From the NCBI RefSeq assembly GCF_030913365.1, contig NZ_CP133160.1, forward strand, positions 434,001 to 498,000: DNA of 64,000 bases, given 5' to 3'. How positions within the stretch are numbered: the first letter of the stretch is position 1; every line of letters begins with the position of its first letter. This DNA is from Stenotrophomonas sp. 24(2023) (GTDB lineage Bacteria; Pseudomonadota; Gammaproteobacteria; Xanthomonadales; Xanthomonadaceae). Position numbers and translations under genes: made by a program. The notes beneath the pieces were generated by a model that was not told where the DNA came from, ran no database searches, and saw only the letters and a program-made list of their open reading frames with translations. Of the stretch, positions 48,803 through 59,800 are shown one piece after another.

Positions 48803-50163
48803 TCAGGCCGCCGCAGCCGCCTTGACCGCCGCCGACAGCCGGTCCAGCGTGTCCTGCATCAACGTGGCTTCATCGGCCTCCACCGTGACCCGCACCACCG
48901 GTTCGGTCCCCGAGGGGCGCAGGAACGCGCGACCGCGACCGGCCACGGCCTGTTGTGCCTGGGCCAAGGCCTGCTGCACGCCCGGCGCCTGCACCGTGGC
49001 CTTGGCCGAGACATCTCCCAACCGCACGTTCACCGTCTTCTGCGGCACCCGCGACAGCGGCTGCAGCGCCTGGCGCAGGGTCTGCCCGCTGCGGCGCAGC
49101 GCGACCAGCACCTGCAGCACGCTGACGATGCCATCACCGGTGGTGGCCCGGTCCAGGCACAGCAGGTGGCCGGAGGCTTCACCGCCCAGCACGCCGCCAC
49201 CTTCGACCAGCGCCTGGTGCACGTAACGGTCGCCGACATTGCTGCGCACGAACGGGATCTGCAGCTCCGCCATGGCCTTTTCAAGGCCGTAGTTGCTCAT
49301 CAGCGTACCGACGACCGGCCCGCGCAGGCGGCCTTCGGCCTGCCAGGCACGGGCCAGGATGTACAGCAGGTCATCGCCATCGACCGGGTTGCCCTGGTCG
49401 TCGGCCATCAGCACGCGATCGCCGTCGCCATCGAAGGCGATGCCCAGCGCAGCACCGGTCTGGCGCACCGTGGTGGCCAGGTTGTCGATGTGGGTCGAGC
49501 CGACGCCATCGTTGATGTTCACGCCATCGGGCGCGGCACCGATGGTGATGACATCCGCCCCCAGTTCGCGGAACAGCAGCGGGGCGATGTGGTAGGTGGC
49601 GCCGTGCGCGCAGTCCAGCACCAGCCGCACGCCACGCAGGTCGAAGCTGCGGGGCACGCTGGCCTTGCAGAACTCGATGTAGCGGCCCACCGCTTCGCGC
49701 GCGCGCGCCGCCTTGCCCAGGGATTCGGACTCGACGGTAAGGAAGGGAAGATCGAGCGCGGCTTCCAGCGCCAGCTCGGTGGCGTCGTCAAGCTTCTCGC
49801 CCTGGGCGGAAAAGAACTTGATGCCGTTGTCGTAGTGCGGGTTGTGCGAGGCGCTGATGACAACGCCCGCGTCCACGCCCAGCGAGCGGGTCAGGAAGGC
49901 CACTGCCGGGGTCGGCATCGGGCCCAGCAGCTGCACGTCGGCACCGGCAGCCACCAGGCCGGCTTCCAGCGCGGCCTCGAACATGTAGCCGGAAATACGG
50001 GTGTCCTTGCCGATCACCACGATCGGCCGCCGCCCGTGCTCCTGCTGCTGTTCCACCAGCACCCGGCCCAGTGCATTGCCCAGGCGCAGCACGAAATCGG
50101 CCGAGATCACGCCCTGGCCGACCCGTCCGCGGATGCCGTCGGTGCCGAAGTAACGGCGCCCCA

Positions 50164-50164
<1 letters not shown>
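48803..50164 (-). CDS. glmM: Phosphoglucosamine mutase
   Basis: A 453-residue enzyme that converts glucosamine-6-phosphate to glucosamine-1-phosphate for peptidoglycan and lipopolysaccharide. The phosphoserine (Ser106) is in [18 protein letters not shown], the magnesium loop is [10 protein letters not shown], the sugar loop GGEASGHL and the phosphate loop [11 protein letters not shown]. The start [15 protein letters not shown] overlaps the accD stop (ATGA), so the two are translationally coupled. Confidence 0.98.
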
Positions 50165-51039
<875 letters not shown>

Positions 51040-51212
51040 GCGGGACGAAACTTCCGTTCAGGGCGGCCCGGGGGCCGCAAAGGCCGACAGTCTAGCGCCG
51101 CTCCCGCCGCCCGTGCACCCCCGCCCGCTCCCCGGCCCGCCAGAAAAAAACCATGCTGGGACGTACGTTTAGCGCCACACCCCCGCCCGGCCGGGCCGGA
51201 CGGGCTGCCGGC

Positions 51213-52022
51213 TCAGCCGTCCAGCGCCTGCCGCAACGGGGCCAGGAATGCCCGGGCACGCTGCACGGCCACCTCGACCGACGGCGCATCGGCCAGCGCG
51301 GCCACCAGGGCGCTGCCGACCACCACGCCATCGGCCTGCTCGGCCATGGCGGCGGCACTGGCGGCATCCTTGATGCCGAACCCGGCCACCACCGGCACCT
51401 GGGCACGGGCACGCAGGCCCTGCAGGCGGGCGCTGGCCGCGGCGCTGTCCAGCCGTTCCGATGCACCGGTGACACCGGCGAAGCTGACGTAGTACAGATA
51501 GCCACGGGCCAGCGACAGCAGCTTTTCGGCGCGGGCCTCGCTGGTGGTCGGCGAGGCCAGCAGCACCAGCGCCAGGCCGGCGGCATCGAAGGCCTGCTGC
51601 GCCTCCCCGGCCTCTTCCGGTGGCAGGTCCACCAGCAGCACGCCATCCACGCCGGCACCGACGGCCGCTGCGGCAAACGCCGCATAGCCGTGGATCTCCA
51701 CGGGATTGAGGTAGCCCATCAGCACCACCGGGGTGGTGCTGTCGCGCTGGCGGAACTCCGACACGGCCTGCAGCACGTAGCGCAGGCCCGCCCCACGGGC
51801 CAGCGCGCGCTCGGAGCTGCGCTGGATGGTCGGGCCATCGGCCATCGGGTCGGAGAACGGCACGCCCAGTTCCAGCACGTCGGCCCCCGCGTCCACCAGC
51901 GCATGCAGTACCGGCACGGTCGCTTCCAGCGAAGGGTCACCGGCGGTGACGAACGGGATCAGCGCCTTGCGGCCGGCGGCACGCAGGCGGGCGAAACAGG
52001 CATCGATACGGTCAACGGACAT
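51213..52022 (-). CDS. trpA: Tryptophan synthase alpha subunit
   Basis: A 269-residue TIM barrel that splits indole-3-glycerol phosphate to indole, which is channelled to TrpB. The catalytic pair is Glu51 in VLELGVPFSDP and Asp62 in MADGPTIQ. The start MSVDRIDACFARLRAAGRKALIPFVTAGDP is the family start; an ATG six codons upstream lies in the preceding gene. Unusually it does not follow trpB directly: a lipoprotein gene ending one base before its start lies between. Confidence 0.97.
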   Translation of the reverse strand: MSVDRIDACFARLRAAGRKALIPFVTAGDPSLEATVPVLHALVDAGADVLELGVPFSDPMADGPTIQRSSERALARGAGLRYVLQAVSEFRQRDSTTPVVLMGYLNPVEIHGYAAFAAAAVGAGVDGVLLVDLPPEEAGEAQQAFDAAGLALVLLASPTTSEARAEKLLSLARGYLYYVSFAGVTGASERLDSAAASARLQGLRARAQVPVVAGFGIKDAASAAAMAEQADGVVVGSALVAALADAPSVEVAVQRARAFLAPLRQALDG

Positions 52023-52023
52023 T

Positions 52024-52727
52024 TCAGGCACATCCTTCATTCAATTCAACGGCGCCGCTGGCGCCCCAGTACATTCTCGATACGACGCCATCGACGATCT
52101 CCACGCGGATCGCCAGGTCCGAGCCCGGGTCCAGCCATACCAGCGTCTGCCCGGCTTCCGGGTCATCGCCATAGGGCTGGGCAACGGTGCCGCGCGGCAA
52201 CCGCTTCAGGGTGCTGGCCAGCGGCATGTCCAGGCGCAGGCCGAAGGGCCCCGGCTGCACCACCACCTGGCCGGAATCGTCGATCGGTGCCAGGTCGAAG
52301 CGGACCACGTGCCCGTCCTGCACCATCATCGATACGCCTTCGGGCAGGGTGCCGCGCTCGTAGTACTCGCAGCGCCCCCTCGTCGCTTCGGCCAGCCCCG
52401 CCGAATGCCATGGACCATCGGCCTCGATCTCGCTGAAGCGCTGGCCGATCAGCACGTCACCGGCATGGTCCAGCGCCACCGACACCACGGCCGGCACCGG
52501 TTCTTCATCGGCGTTTTCTGCCACGCGCGGCGCGGGGGCATCCTCGATCGGCCGGTTGGCCACGTCATCCCCGGCACGGGCCGCATCATCGTTGCTGGCC
52601 GCACGCTGGGCCGGAGCGATCGCCGCCGGCGCGGCGGGGGCCGCGGGCAGCAGCGGCGGGTCCGGGGGCTTGCAGCCGCCCAGGCCGACTGCCAGCACCA
52701 GCGCGCCACCATGGCGCAGCACCGTGT

Positions 52728-52731
<4 letters not shown>
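52024..52731 (-). CDS. Putative lipoprotein between trpB and trpA
   Basis: A 235-residue protein that I cannot assign to a known function. It starts with GTG at 52729-52731, which overlaps the trpB stop (GTGA), and ends one base before trpA, so it is tightly embedded in the trp operon. The N-terminus is a lipoprotein signal with lipobox VGLGGC (Cys20). A Pro/Ala-rich linker follows, then a domain of about 150 residues with [60 protein letters not shown] and [25 protein letters not shown]. This domain looks like a small beta-rich periplasmic module. Confidence 0.8.
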
Positions 52732-53945
<1,214 letters not shown>

Positions 53946-53977
53946 GGGGGAGAGCCGGTGAAGCGGGACAGGTTGAT

Positions 53978-54046
53978 ACTCTAGCGCACAGGTGCAGCCC
54001 GAAAAATCGATATTATCTGGCCGTTCATGTCAGGAAAATTCACATG
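53978..54046 (-). promoter_or_regulatory. trpB promoter and LysR-type operator (TrpI-like box)
   Basis: On the minus strand TTTTCG (54000-54005) and TAGAGT (53978-53983) are 16 bases apart, predicting a start near 53972. An inverted repeat CATGT-N11-ACATG (54026-54046), which has the LysR T-N11-A form, is centred at about -64 and overlaps the trpI-like start codon. That is where LysR activators bind their recognition site. The promoter boxes are weak, as expected for an activated promoter. Confidence 0.45.
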
Positions 54047-54931
54047 TCGGAACCGCAGTTGCCGCCGCTCAACGCCCTGCGTGCGTTCGAGGCCACCGCC
54101 CGCCTGGGCGGGGTGGGTCGGGCCGCGCAGGCCCTGCATGTCACCCACGGTGCGGTCAGCCGTCAGGTGAAGCTGCTGGAAGACCACCTGGGGCTGCTGC
54201 TGTTCCAGCGCGTGGGTCGTGGGCTGCGCCTGACCGAGGCCGGGCAGCGCCTGCAGCAGGCGTGCGCGCAGGGGTTCGGACTGATCGACGACACGGTGCG
54301 CGCCCTCACCCGCGCCGGGCAGGCCCCTGCCCTGGTGCTGGGCTGCAGCGGCAGCGTGCTGGCGCGCTGGATGATTCCGCGCCTGCCGGCCCTGCAGCAG
54401 GCGCTGCCCGGTGTGCCCCTGCAGTGGTCGGCACTGGATGGCAGCTTCACCGATGCGCAGGCCGGGCTGGATGCGGTGCTGTTGCTGGCACAGGGGCCGT
54501 GGCCGCGCGGCTGGCAGGTACGCGAGCTGGCGCCGGAACGGGTCGGGGTGGTGGTGGCCCCGGCGCATCCGGCGGCGGCGCGCCTGCGCCATGCCCCGCC
54601 GGCGGCGCTGCTGGACGAACCGGTGCTGCATACGACCTCGCGGCCGCAAGCCTGGCCGGCCTGGGCCGAAGCGGCAGGGCTGGACCCGTCACGGCTGCAG
54701 CGCGGCGCAGGCTTCGAGCACCTGTACTACCTGCTGGAGGCAGCGGTGGCCGGGCTGGGGCCGGCCATCGCGCCGGAGCCGCTGGTGGCCGAGGACCTGG
54801 CCAATGGACGCCTGCTGGCCCCCTGGGGATTCGCCGCCACCGGCGGCATGTGGGTGCTGGCATGGCCCGATGGCCGCACCGATGCACGGGTGGAGGCGCT
54901 GGCCGCCTGGCTGGCCGACCAGCTGCGCTGA
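54044..54931 (+). CDS. trpI: LysR-type regulator, TrpI-like
   Basis: A 295-residue LysR-family protein. The N-terminal helix-turn-helix is LNALRAFEATARLGGVGRAAQALHVTHGAVSRQVKLLEDHLGLLLFQR (about residues 8-56). The effector domain has CSGSVLARWMIPRLPAL and GAGFEHLYYLLEAAVAGLGPAIAPEPLVAEDL. The GcvA/TrpI subgroup shows these same patterns. Its position, head to head with trpB over 98 bases, supports a role as activator of trpBA that responds to indoleglycerol phosphate, by analogy with Pseudomonas. The symbol is an inference. Confidence 0.8.
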   Translation: MSEPQLPPLNALRAFEATARLGGVGRAAQALHVTHGAVSRQVKLLEDHLGLLLFQRVGRGLRLTEAGQRLQQACAQGFGLIDDTVRALTRAGQAPALVLGCSGSVLARWMIPRLPALQQALPGVPLQWSALDGSFTDAQAGLDAVLLLAQGPWPRGWQVRELAPERVGVVVAPAHPAAARLRHAPPAALLDEPVLHTTSRPQAWPAWAEAAGLDPSRLQRGAGFEHLYYLLEAAVAGLGPAIAPEPLVAEDLANGRLLAPWGFAATGGMWVLAWPDGRTDARVEALAAWLADQLR

Positions 54932-54937
54932 CCCGGA

Positions 54938-54959
54938 CCGGCCGGCATTACCCGGCCGG
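54938..54959. repeat. Palindromic hairpin between trpI-like and TelA genes
   Basis: Two copies of CCGGCCGG six bases apart (loop CATTAC) give an 8-base stem in the 49-base gap between convergent genes. It includes the word GTAATGCCGGCC on the minus strand, also seen at 42585. It may act as a bidirectional terminator without T run or be a REP remnant. Confidence 0.5.
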
Positions 54960-54980
54960 CATCACCGCCGCCCGGTACCG

Positions 54981-56084
54981 TCAGGGCGCCGTGGGGGCCG
55001 CCAGCCGCTGCTGCACATCGTCGCGCAGCCGGGCCAGTTCGACCTCGGCCTTCTGCCGCTGCTGCATGCCTTCGCGATGGATGCTGCGGACCTCTTCCAC
55101 GGTCGCGATCAGCTGATCGTTGACGTGACGCAGGGTGGCCACGTCGATCACGCCACGCTGGTTGCTGCGCGCGGTCGACACCGAGGCCTGCCGCATCAGG
55201 TCGGCATTGCGCCGCATCAGTTCGTTGGTCGCATCGTCGATGGCACTGGTCAGCTCGGCCGCGTTCTTCTGCTCGCCCAGCGACAGCTGGATGGCGAACT
55301 GGCGCTTCCAGGACGGAATGGTGATGTCACGGACGGTGTTGAACTTCTCGATCAGCTGCAGGGCATTGGCCTGGATCAGGCGGATCATCGGCAGCGACTG
55401 GTCGGCGGCATGCTGCATCAGCACCAGATCGGACACGCGCTTCTCGATCAGGCGGATGGCATTGTCGATCTCGGCCTGGCGGATGCGCTGCTGCGGGTCT
55501 TCACTGCCCTGCCCGGCCACTTGCTCGGCCTGCAGTTCGGCCAGGCGCTGCTTGCCCGCCGCCGCATGCAGGCCCAGTGCGTGGCGCTCCTCGCGGACGA
55601 TGTCGTGCATGCGGTCGAACTCGCCCACGCGCTTGCCCATCAGCGCCTGCTGCGCGCTCACATCGCCCATCAACTGCTCGATCTGCGCATTGGTGTCGCT
55701 GAACTTCTGCACCAGCTCGCCCTTGGACGCGCGGAAGCGGTCGATCAGCCCCCCGATGATCGGCACCTTGGAGCGCTCGGAGAAACCGTCCAGCTTCAGG
55801 CTGCGGGCAATGCGCACCACGTCGCCCAGCTTCTCGCCGCTGGCGTCCAGGTCGCTGTTGCGCACCTGGTCCAGCAGCTGGCCGGAGAACGAGGCGGTAC
55901 GGCTGGCGGCTTCGCGTCCGAACACCTGCAGGTTGCCCGGACGCAGGTCCTGCAGCTCACGGCCGATTTCGGCGATGCGCGGCAGATCGTCACGGGCAAG
56001 GCCAAGGGCCTGCAGCGCCCCATCGTCGAGTGCGGAGGCAGGGGGGGTAACGAGGGTGCCGGGGCTCTGGCTGTCCTGGGTCAT
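54981..56084 (-). CDS. TelA/KlaA-family toxic anion resistance protein
   Basis: A 367-residue, largely helical protein of the TelA family (named for plasmid tellurite resistance, true role in chromosomes unclear). Signature parts: KVPIIGGLIDRFRASKGELVQKFSDTNAQIEQL, a long coiled coil rich in Arg and Glu, and IPSWKRQFAIQLSLGEQKNAAELTSAIDDATNELMRRNADLMRQAS near the C-terminus, which is the best-conserved stretch of the family. No membrane segment or signal peptide. It is the last gene in the flotillin-ATPase operon, 44 bases after the coiled-coil gene. Confidence 0.93.
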   Translation of the reverse strand: MTQDSQSPGTLVTPPASALDDGALQALGLARDDLPRIAEIGRELQDLRPGNLQVFGREAASRTASFSGQLLDQVRNSDLDASGEKLGDVVRIARSLKLDGFSERSKVPIIGGLIDRFRASKGELVQKFSDTNAQIEQLMGDVSAQQALMGKRVGEFDRMHDIVREERHALGLHAAAGKQRLAELQAEQVAGQGSEDPQQRIRQAEIDNAIRLIEKRVSDLVLMQHAADQSLPMIRLIQANALQLIEKFNTVRDITIPSWKRQFAIQLSLGEQKNAAELTSAIDDATNELMRRNADLMRQASVSTARSNQRGVIDVATLRHVNDQLIATVEEVRSIHREGMQQRQKAEVELARLRDDVQQRLAAPTAP

Positions 56085-56128
56085 CGAGCGGATTCCTTGC
56101 GGTTGGGAGGCCGGTGGCGGGAACCGGC

Positions 56129-56824
56129 TCAGCGAAGTCTAGCCTGAGCGGCAGCGACCTCGTCATCGATCTGTGCCTGCAGTGCCGCAGCCTGCCCGAC
56201 CAACGCCGCCTGCGCGCGCGCGCGCTGGGCCAGCGCCGCCTGCCGCCAGGCGGGCAGCAGCACATCGTGGATGCGCGTGAAGCGTTGCAGCAATGCCTCG
56301 TCCTGCGCCAGCAACAGCTGCCACTGGCCTGCTTCAAGCGTGCGCAGTGCCGCCAGCCGCTGCAGGTGTTCCATCCGCGCGCCCAGCAGGGACTGCGCAT
56401 GCGCGGGCAACGCTGGCAGCTGCGCGCGCGCATGGTCGGCCCAGTGCTGCAGGGCATCGGCCGCGGCCTGCAGCCAGGCGATCGTGCCGGCACGCTGCTG
56501 AAGCTGCCGCCGCAACGCATGGGCCTGCTCGGTGGCCTGCAGCGCAAGCACGCCCAGCTGCGCCTGCAGCTGCGCCGCCTCGGCCTGGCGGGTGACATCC
56601 CGCCCGAGCAGGCGCCCCCACCACCCTGCCTGCCGACGCAGCCGGGCCGGATCACTGCCCTGCACGGCAAGCGCGATGCGTTCCAGGGCAACGATCAGCG
56701 CCTGGCATCCATCGGTGGCGATTGCAGGCTCCCCGGCAGCCAGGGCCTGCAACAACGGCGCGCCGTACCCGGCCGGATCATCGGCGTCGAGCTGCGGTAA
56801 CGGCAGCGGCGCCGCAGGCATCAT
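56129..56824 (-). CDS. Coiled-coil hypothetical protein in the TelA/flotillin operon
   Basis: A 231-residue, Ala/Gln/Leu-rich helical protein of unknown function. Most of residues 75-231 can form coiled coil (RQAEAAQLQAQLGVLALQATEQ, AQAALVGQAAALQAQIDDEVAAAQ), with several Trp at regular points (WWGRLLG, WLQAAADALQHW, WQLLL, LLPAWRQAAL). There is no signal or membrane helix. Two consecutive ATG codons overlap the stop of the ATPase gene (ATGA), so either could start it; translation is coupled. Its position between the ATPase and TelA suggests it is an adaptor of the same complex. Confidence 0.78.
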   Translation of the reverse strand: MMPAAPLPLPQLDADDPAGYGAPLLQALAAGEPAIATDGCQALIVALERIALAVQGSDPARLRRQAGWWGRLLGRDVTRQAEAAQLQAQLGVLALQATEQAHALRRQLQQRAGTIAWLQAAADALQHWADHARAQLPALPAHAQSLLGARMEHLQRLAALRTLEAGQWQLLLAQDEALLQRFTRIHDVLLPAWRQAALAQRARAQAALVGQAAALQAQIDDEVAAAQARLR

Positions 56825-59800
56825 GTGGCCGGTACGCCCGGGGTCGCGCCATCCTCGCTGTCCGAGGCTGCCGAGGTGCCATAGAAGTGGCGCATCAGGG
56901 CCTCATCCAGCGCGCGTTCCTGCGGCGTGGAGGCACGGCGCACGCGCGGCAGCGGCTCACGTGCGCTGCCACCGGATTCGATCTGCTGGCGGGCCCATCC
57001 CGCGACGATGGCCAGTGACTGCACCACCTGCGCCTGCTGATCCTGGGAGGCGGCCAGCTGCTGCAGCAGCGGTGCAAGTCCTGCGTGCAGATCGTCGGCC
57101 AGCGGCGCGGCCTGCACGATGGCCGGCACCGCCGGCGGCGGCGTGCGGGCATCGGCCAGGCGCTGCAGGGCCGCCAGCACCGCCGGCCAGGGCGCCGGAT
57201 CGGGGGCGCTGGCCGCTGCCGGTGGCGGCAGCTGCAGTGCGCTGGCGATGTCGGCCAACTGCGCGACCACACGCCCGCCCACGTCGCCCTCATCGGCCCC
57301 CATGGCCTTGTTGCGCAGGAAATCACGCTTGATCTGCGCCCAGCGCTGCGCCTGCGCGTCATCCAGCACGCCGCGCAGCTCGGCCAGCTTCAACAGGTTC
57401 TCTTCGGCACCGGTGGTCAGCAGCTGTGCTTCCCCCAGGTAGTGGTCGGCGATCAGCTGCTGCAGCTCGGCATCGTTCATCACCGGCGAGATCTTCTCGG
57501 CCAGCTTGTTCATGTTGCGGTAGCTGCCCTGCAGGCGGAACGGCGGCTCGGTACGGTAGCGGTCGTCCTGCGCGGCACTGGCGATGTACTGCTGGTTGAC
57601 CCGGTAGACCACGTCGCGCACGCGCAGCATGCGCTGCAGGGTCGCGGTGATTTCGTTGATCTCCGCGCCACTGTAGGCATGGCTGAGGCCGTTGGTGGAC
57701 ACGTCCTTGCCCATCGCCCGGTCCACCAGCAGGTACAGGTCGGCCATGTCGCGCGTTGCCAGCGGGGCCAGCACTGCATTGGAGGTCAGGCTGTTCTCGA
57801 TGTAGCTCAGGGTGAAGGCCGCCTCCATGCCGCCCAGCACATCGCCCAGGTTGTAGATGTCGGCACGGTTGGCCAGCATGTCCGGAATCTTGAACACCTC
57901 GCCGGATTCGGTATACGGGTTGCCGGCCATCACCACGCAGAACTTCTTGCCGCGCATGTCATAGGTGCGTGTCTTTCCACGCCAGACGCCTTCGATGCGG
58001 CGGGTGCCGTCGCACAGCGAGATGAACTTCTGCAGGAACTCCGGATGGGTGTGCTGGATGTCATCGACATACAGCATGGTGTTGTTGCCCATTTCCAGGG
58101 CCAGGTTGAGCTTCTCCAGCTCCTGCCGCGAGGTGGCATCGGGTGCCTGCTGCGGGTCCAGCGAACGTACCTCGTGGCCCAGCGCCGGCCCGTTGATCTT
58201 CATGAAGACCAGGCCGAGCCGGTGCGCCACGTACTCCATCAAGGTGGTCTTGCCGTAGCCCGGGGGCGAAATCATCATCAGCAGGCCCATCAGGTCGCTG
58301 CGCTTGTTCTCCCCCACCGTGCCCATCTGCTTGGCCAGGTTGTCACCGATCACGCCCAGGTAGACATCGTTGATGAGCTTGTTGCGCACGAACGAGGACA
58401 GCGGGCGCGGCTTGAATTCGGACAGGCGCAGGACATCGCGTTCGCGCGCGATGATGCCCTGGCGCACGGCCTGGTAAGCGTGGAAGGACGGCACGAAGCG
58501 CTGCTGGTGGTGCTGCAGGCGACCGAGGAAATCATCCAGTGCCAGCACCAGGCTGCCCGTGTGGATGCGCGGGTGCTCGCCGAGCAGCCCGTGCACCTCC
58601 GCGCGCAGCAGTGCATCGCTGGGGCGCGTGCGCAGGTCGCGCTGCACCAGCAGCAGCGCAGCCGCCTCATCGACGTAGCCGGCGTGTGCCGCCTGCGCGG
58701 GCACGCCGGCCAGCGCGCGCAACCATTGCCCGGCCAGCGCCCAGCGCTGGGCCAATGGATCCTGCTGGCGCTGCAGCGCACGCTCGAAGGCCTCGCGCTG
58801 GCCGGCCAGCGCCAGCTGCTGTGCCAGCGCATCCAGCAGCGCCAGCGCATGGCGGCTGGTGCTGAAGACCGGCTCGCCGGCGCGCAGTTCCTCGCCCAGG
58901 TAGGCCGCGGCCTGGCTGGCCACATCCGCATCGAAGGGCAGCGCCTGGGCCTGCACATAGGCCTGCAGCGCCCCGGTCATTTCCGCGCACAACGCCTGGC
59001 GTCCCTCATCGGAGCCGAACAGGCGTGCGATGGCCTCGGCACCCGCCTGCCGGTCGGGCCACTGGGCCACCGCTTCCTGGCGATGCTGCGCGGCCCAGAA
59101 CAGCAGCGCGAGCGCACGCACGCGCGGTGCATGCCGCAGCGGGCCCGCCGCCTGCTGCAGGGGCAGCAGTGCGCGCAGGATCAAGGCCGCATCATGGTCA
59201 TGGATGCCACGCTCGTAGCCCTCGCGGTACCGCGGGGCCGCAAAGGCCCGCAGCCGCTGGTCCAGCGCCTCGGGCTCGGCAGCATCGTGCAGCAGCTGGG
59301 CCAGGTCCAGGCCATCGCGCCCTTCCTCGGCAGCCTGCAGCAGGCAACCGGCCAGATACTCGCCGCGGTAGATCGCTTCGGATTCGGAATCGAGGGTGAC
59401 CGGCCAGAACGGCTTCAGCGCCTCCAGTTCCGGGTCGTGCAGGGGTTCGAGGAAGTCGGTGCCGGTCAGGTGGATGGCCAATGCCTCCCCCCGCGGCAGC
59501 AGGGTCAGGTCCAGCGCCTGGGTATTGACGCTGAAGCGGTGGCGCGGGCCCAGCCGCACCACGTTGCCGCCCGCTTCGTACAGGTCGCTGCGGTCACGCA
59601 GCTGCCGCACCGCCTGGTCACGCACGCCCTTCAGGCGCGCCTCGATGTCATCGGCCTTGACGTTGTCGTACAGCCCGCGCAGCCGCTCGGCCAGTTCGCG
59701 CAGCTTGAGGATCAGCGGATCGCCGGCGAAGAAGGCATTGAGCTCGTCGGCATCGCCGAAGCGCTCGGTACGCCGGGCCAACCCTTCCAGGATGCGGTTG

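Noticed and set aside
54044..54931. A beta-lactamase regulator (AmpR) reading of the LysR gene
   Set aside because: The regulator is of the same broad GcvA/AmpR/TrpI group, but its divergent partner is trpB, and the serine hydrolase at 14360 is far away and not AmpC-like.
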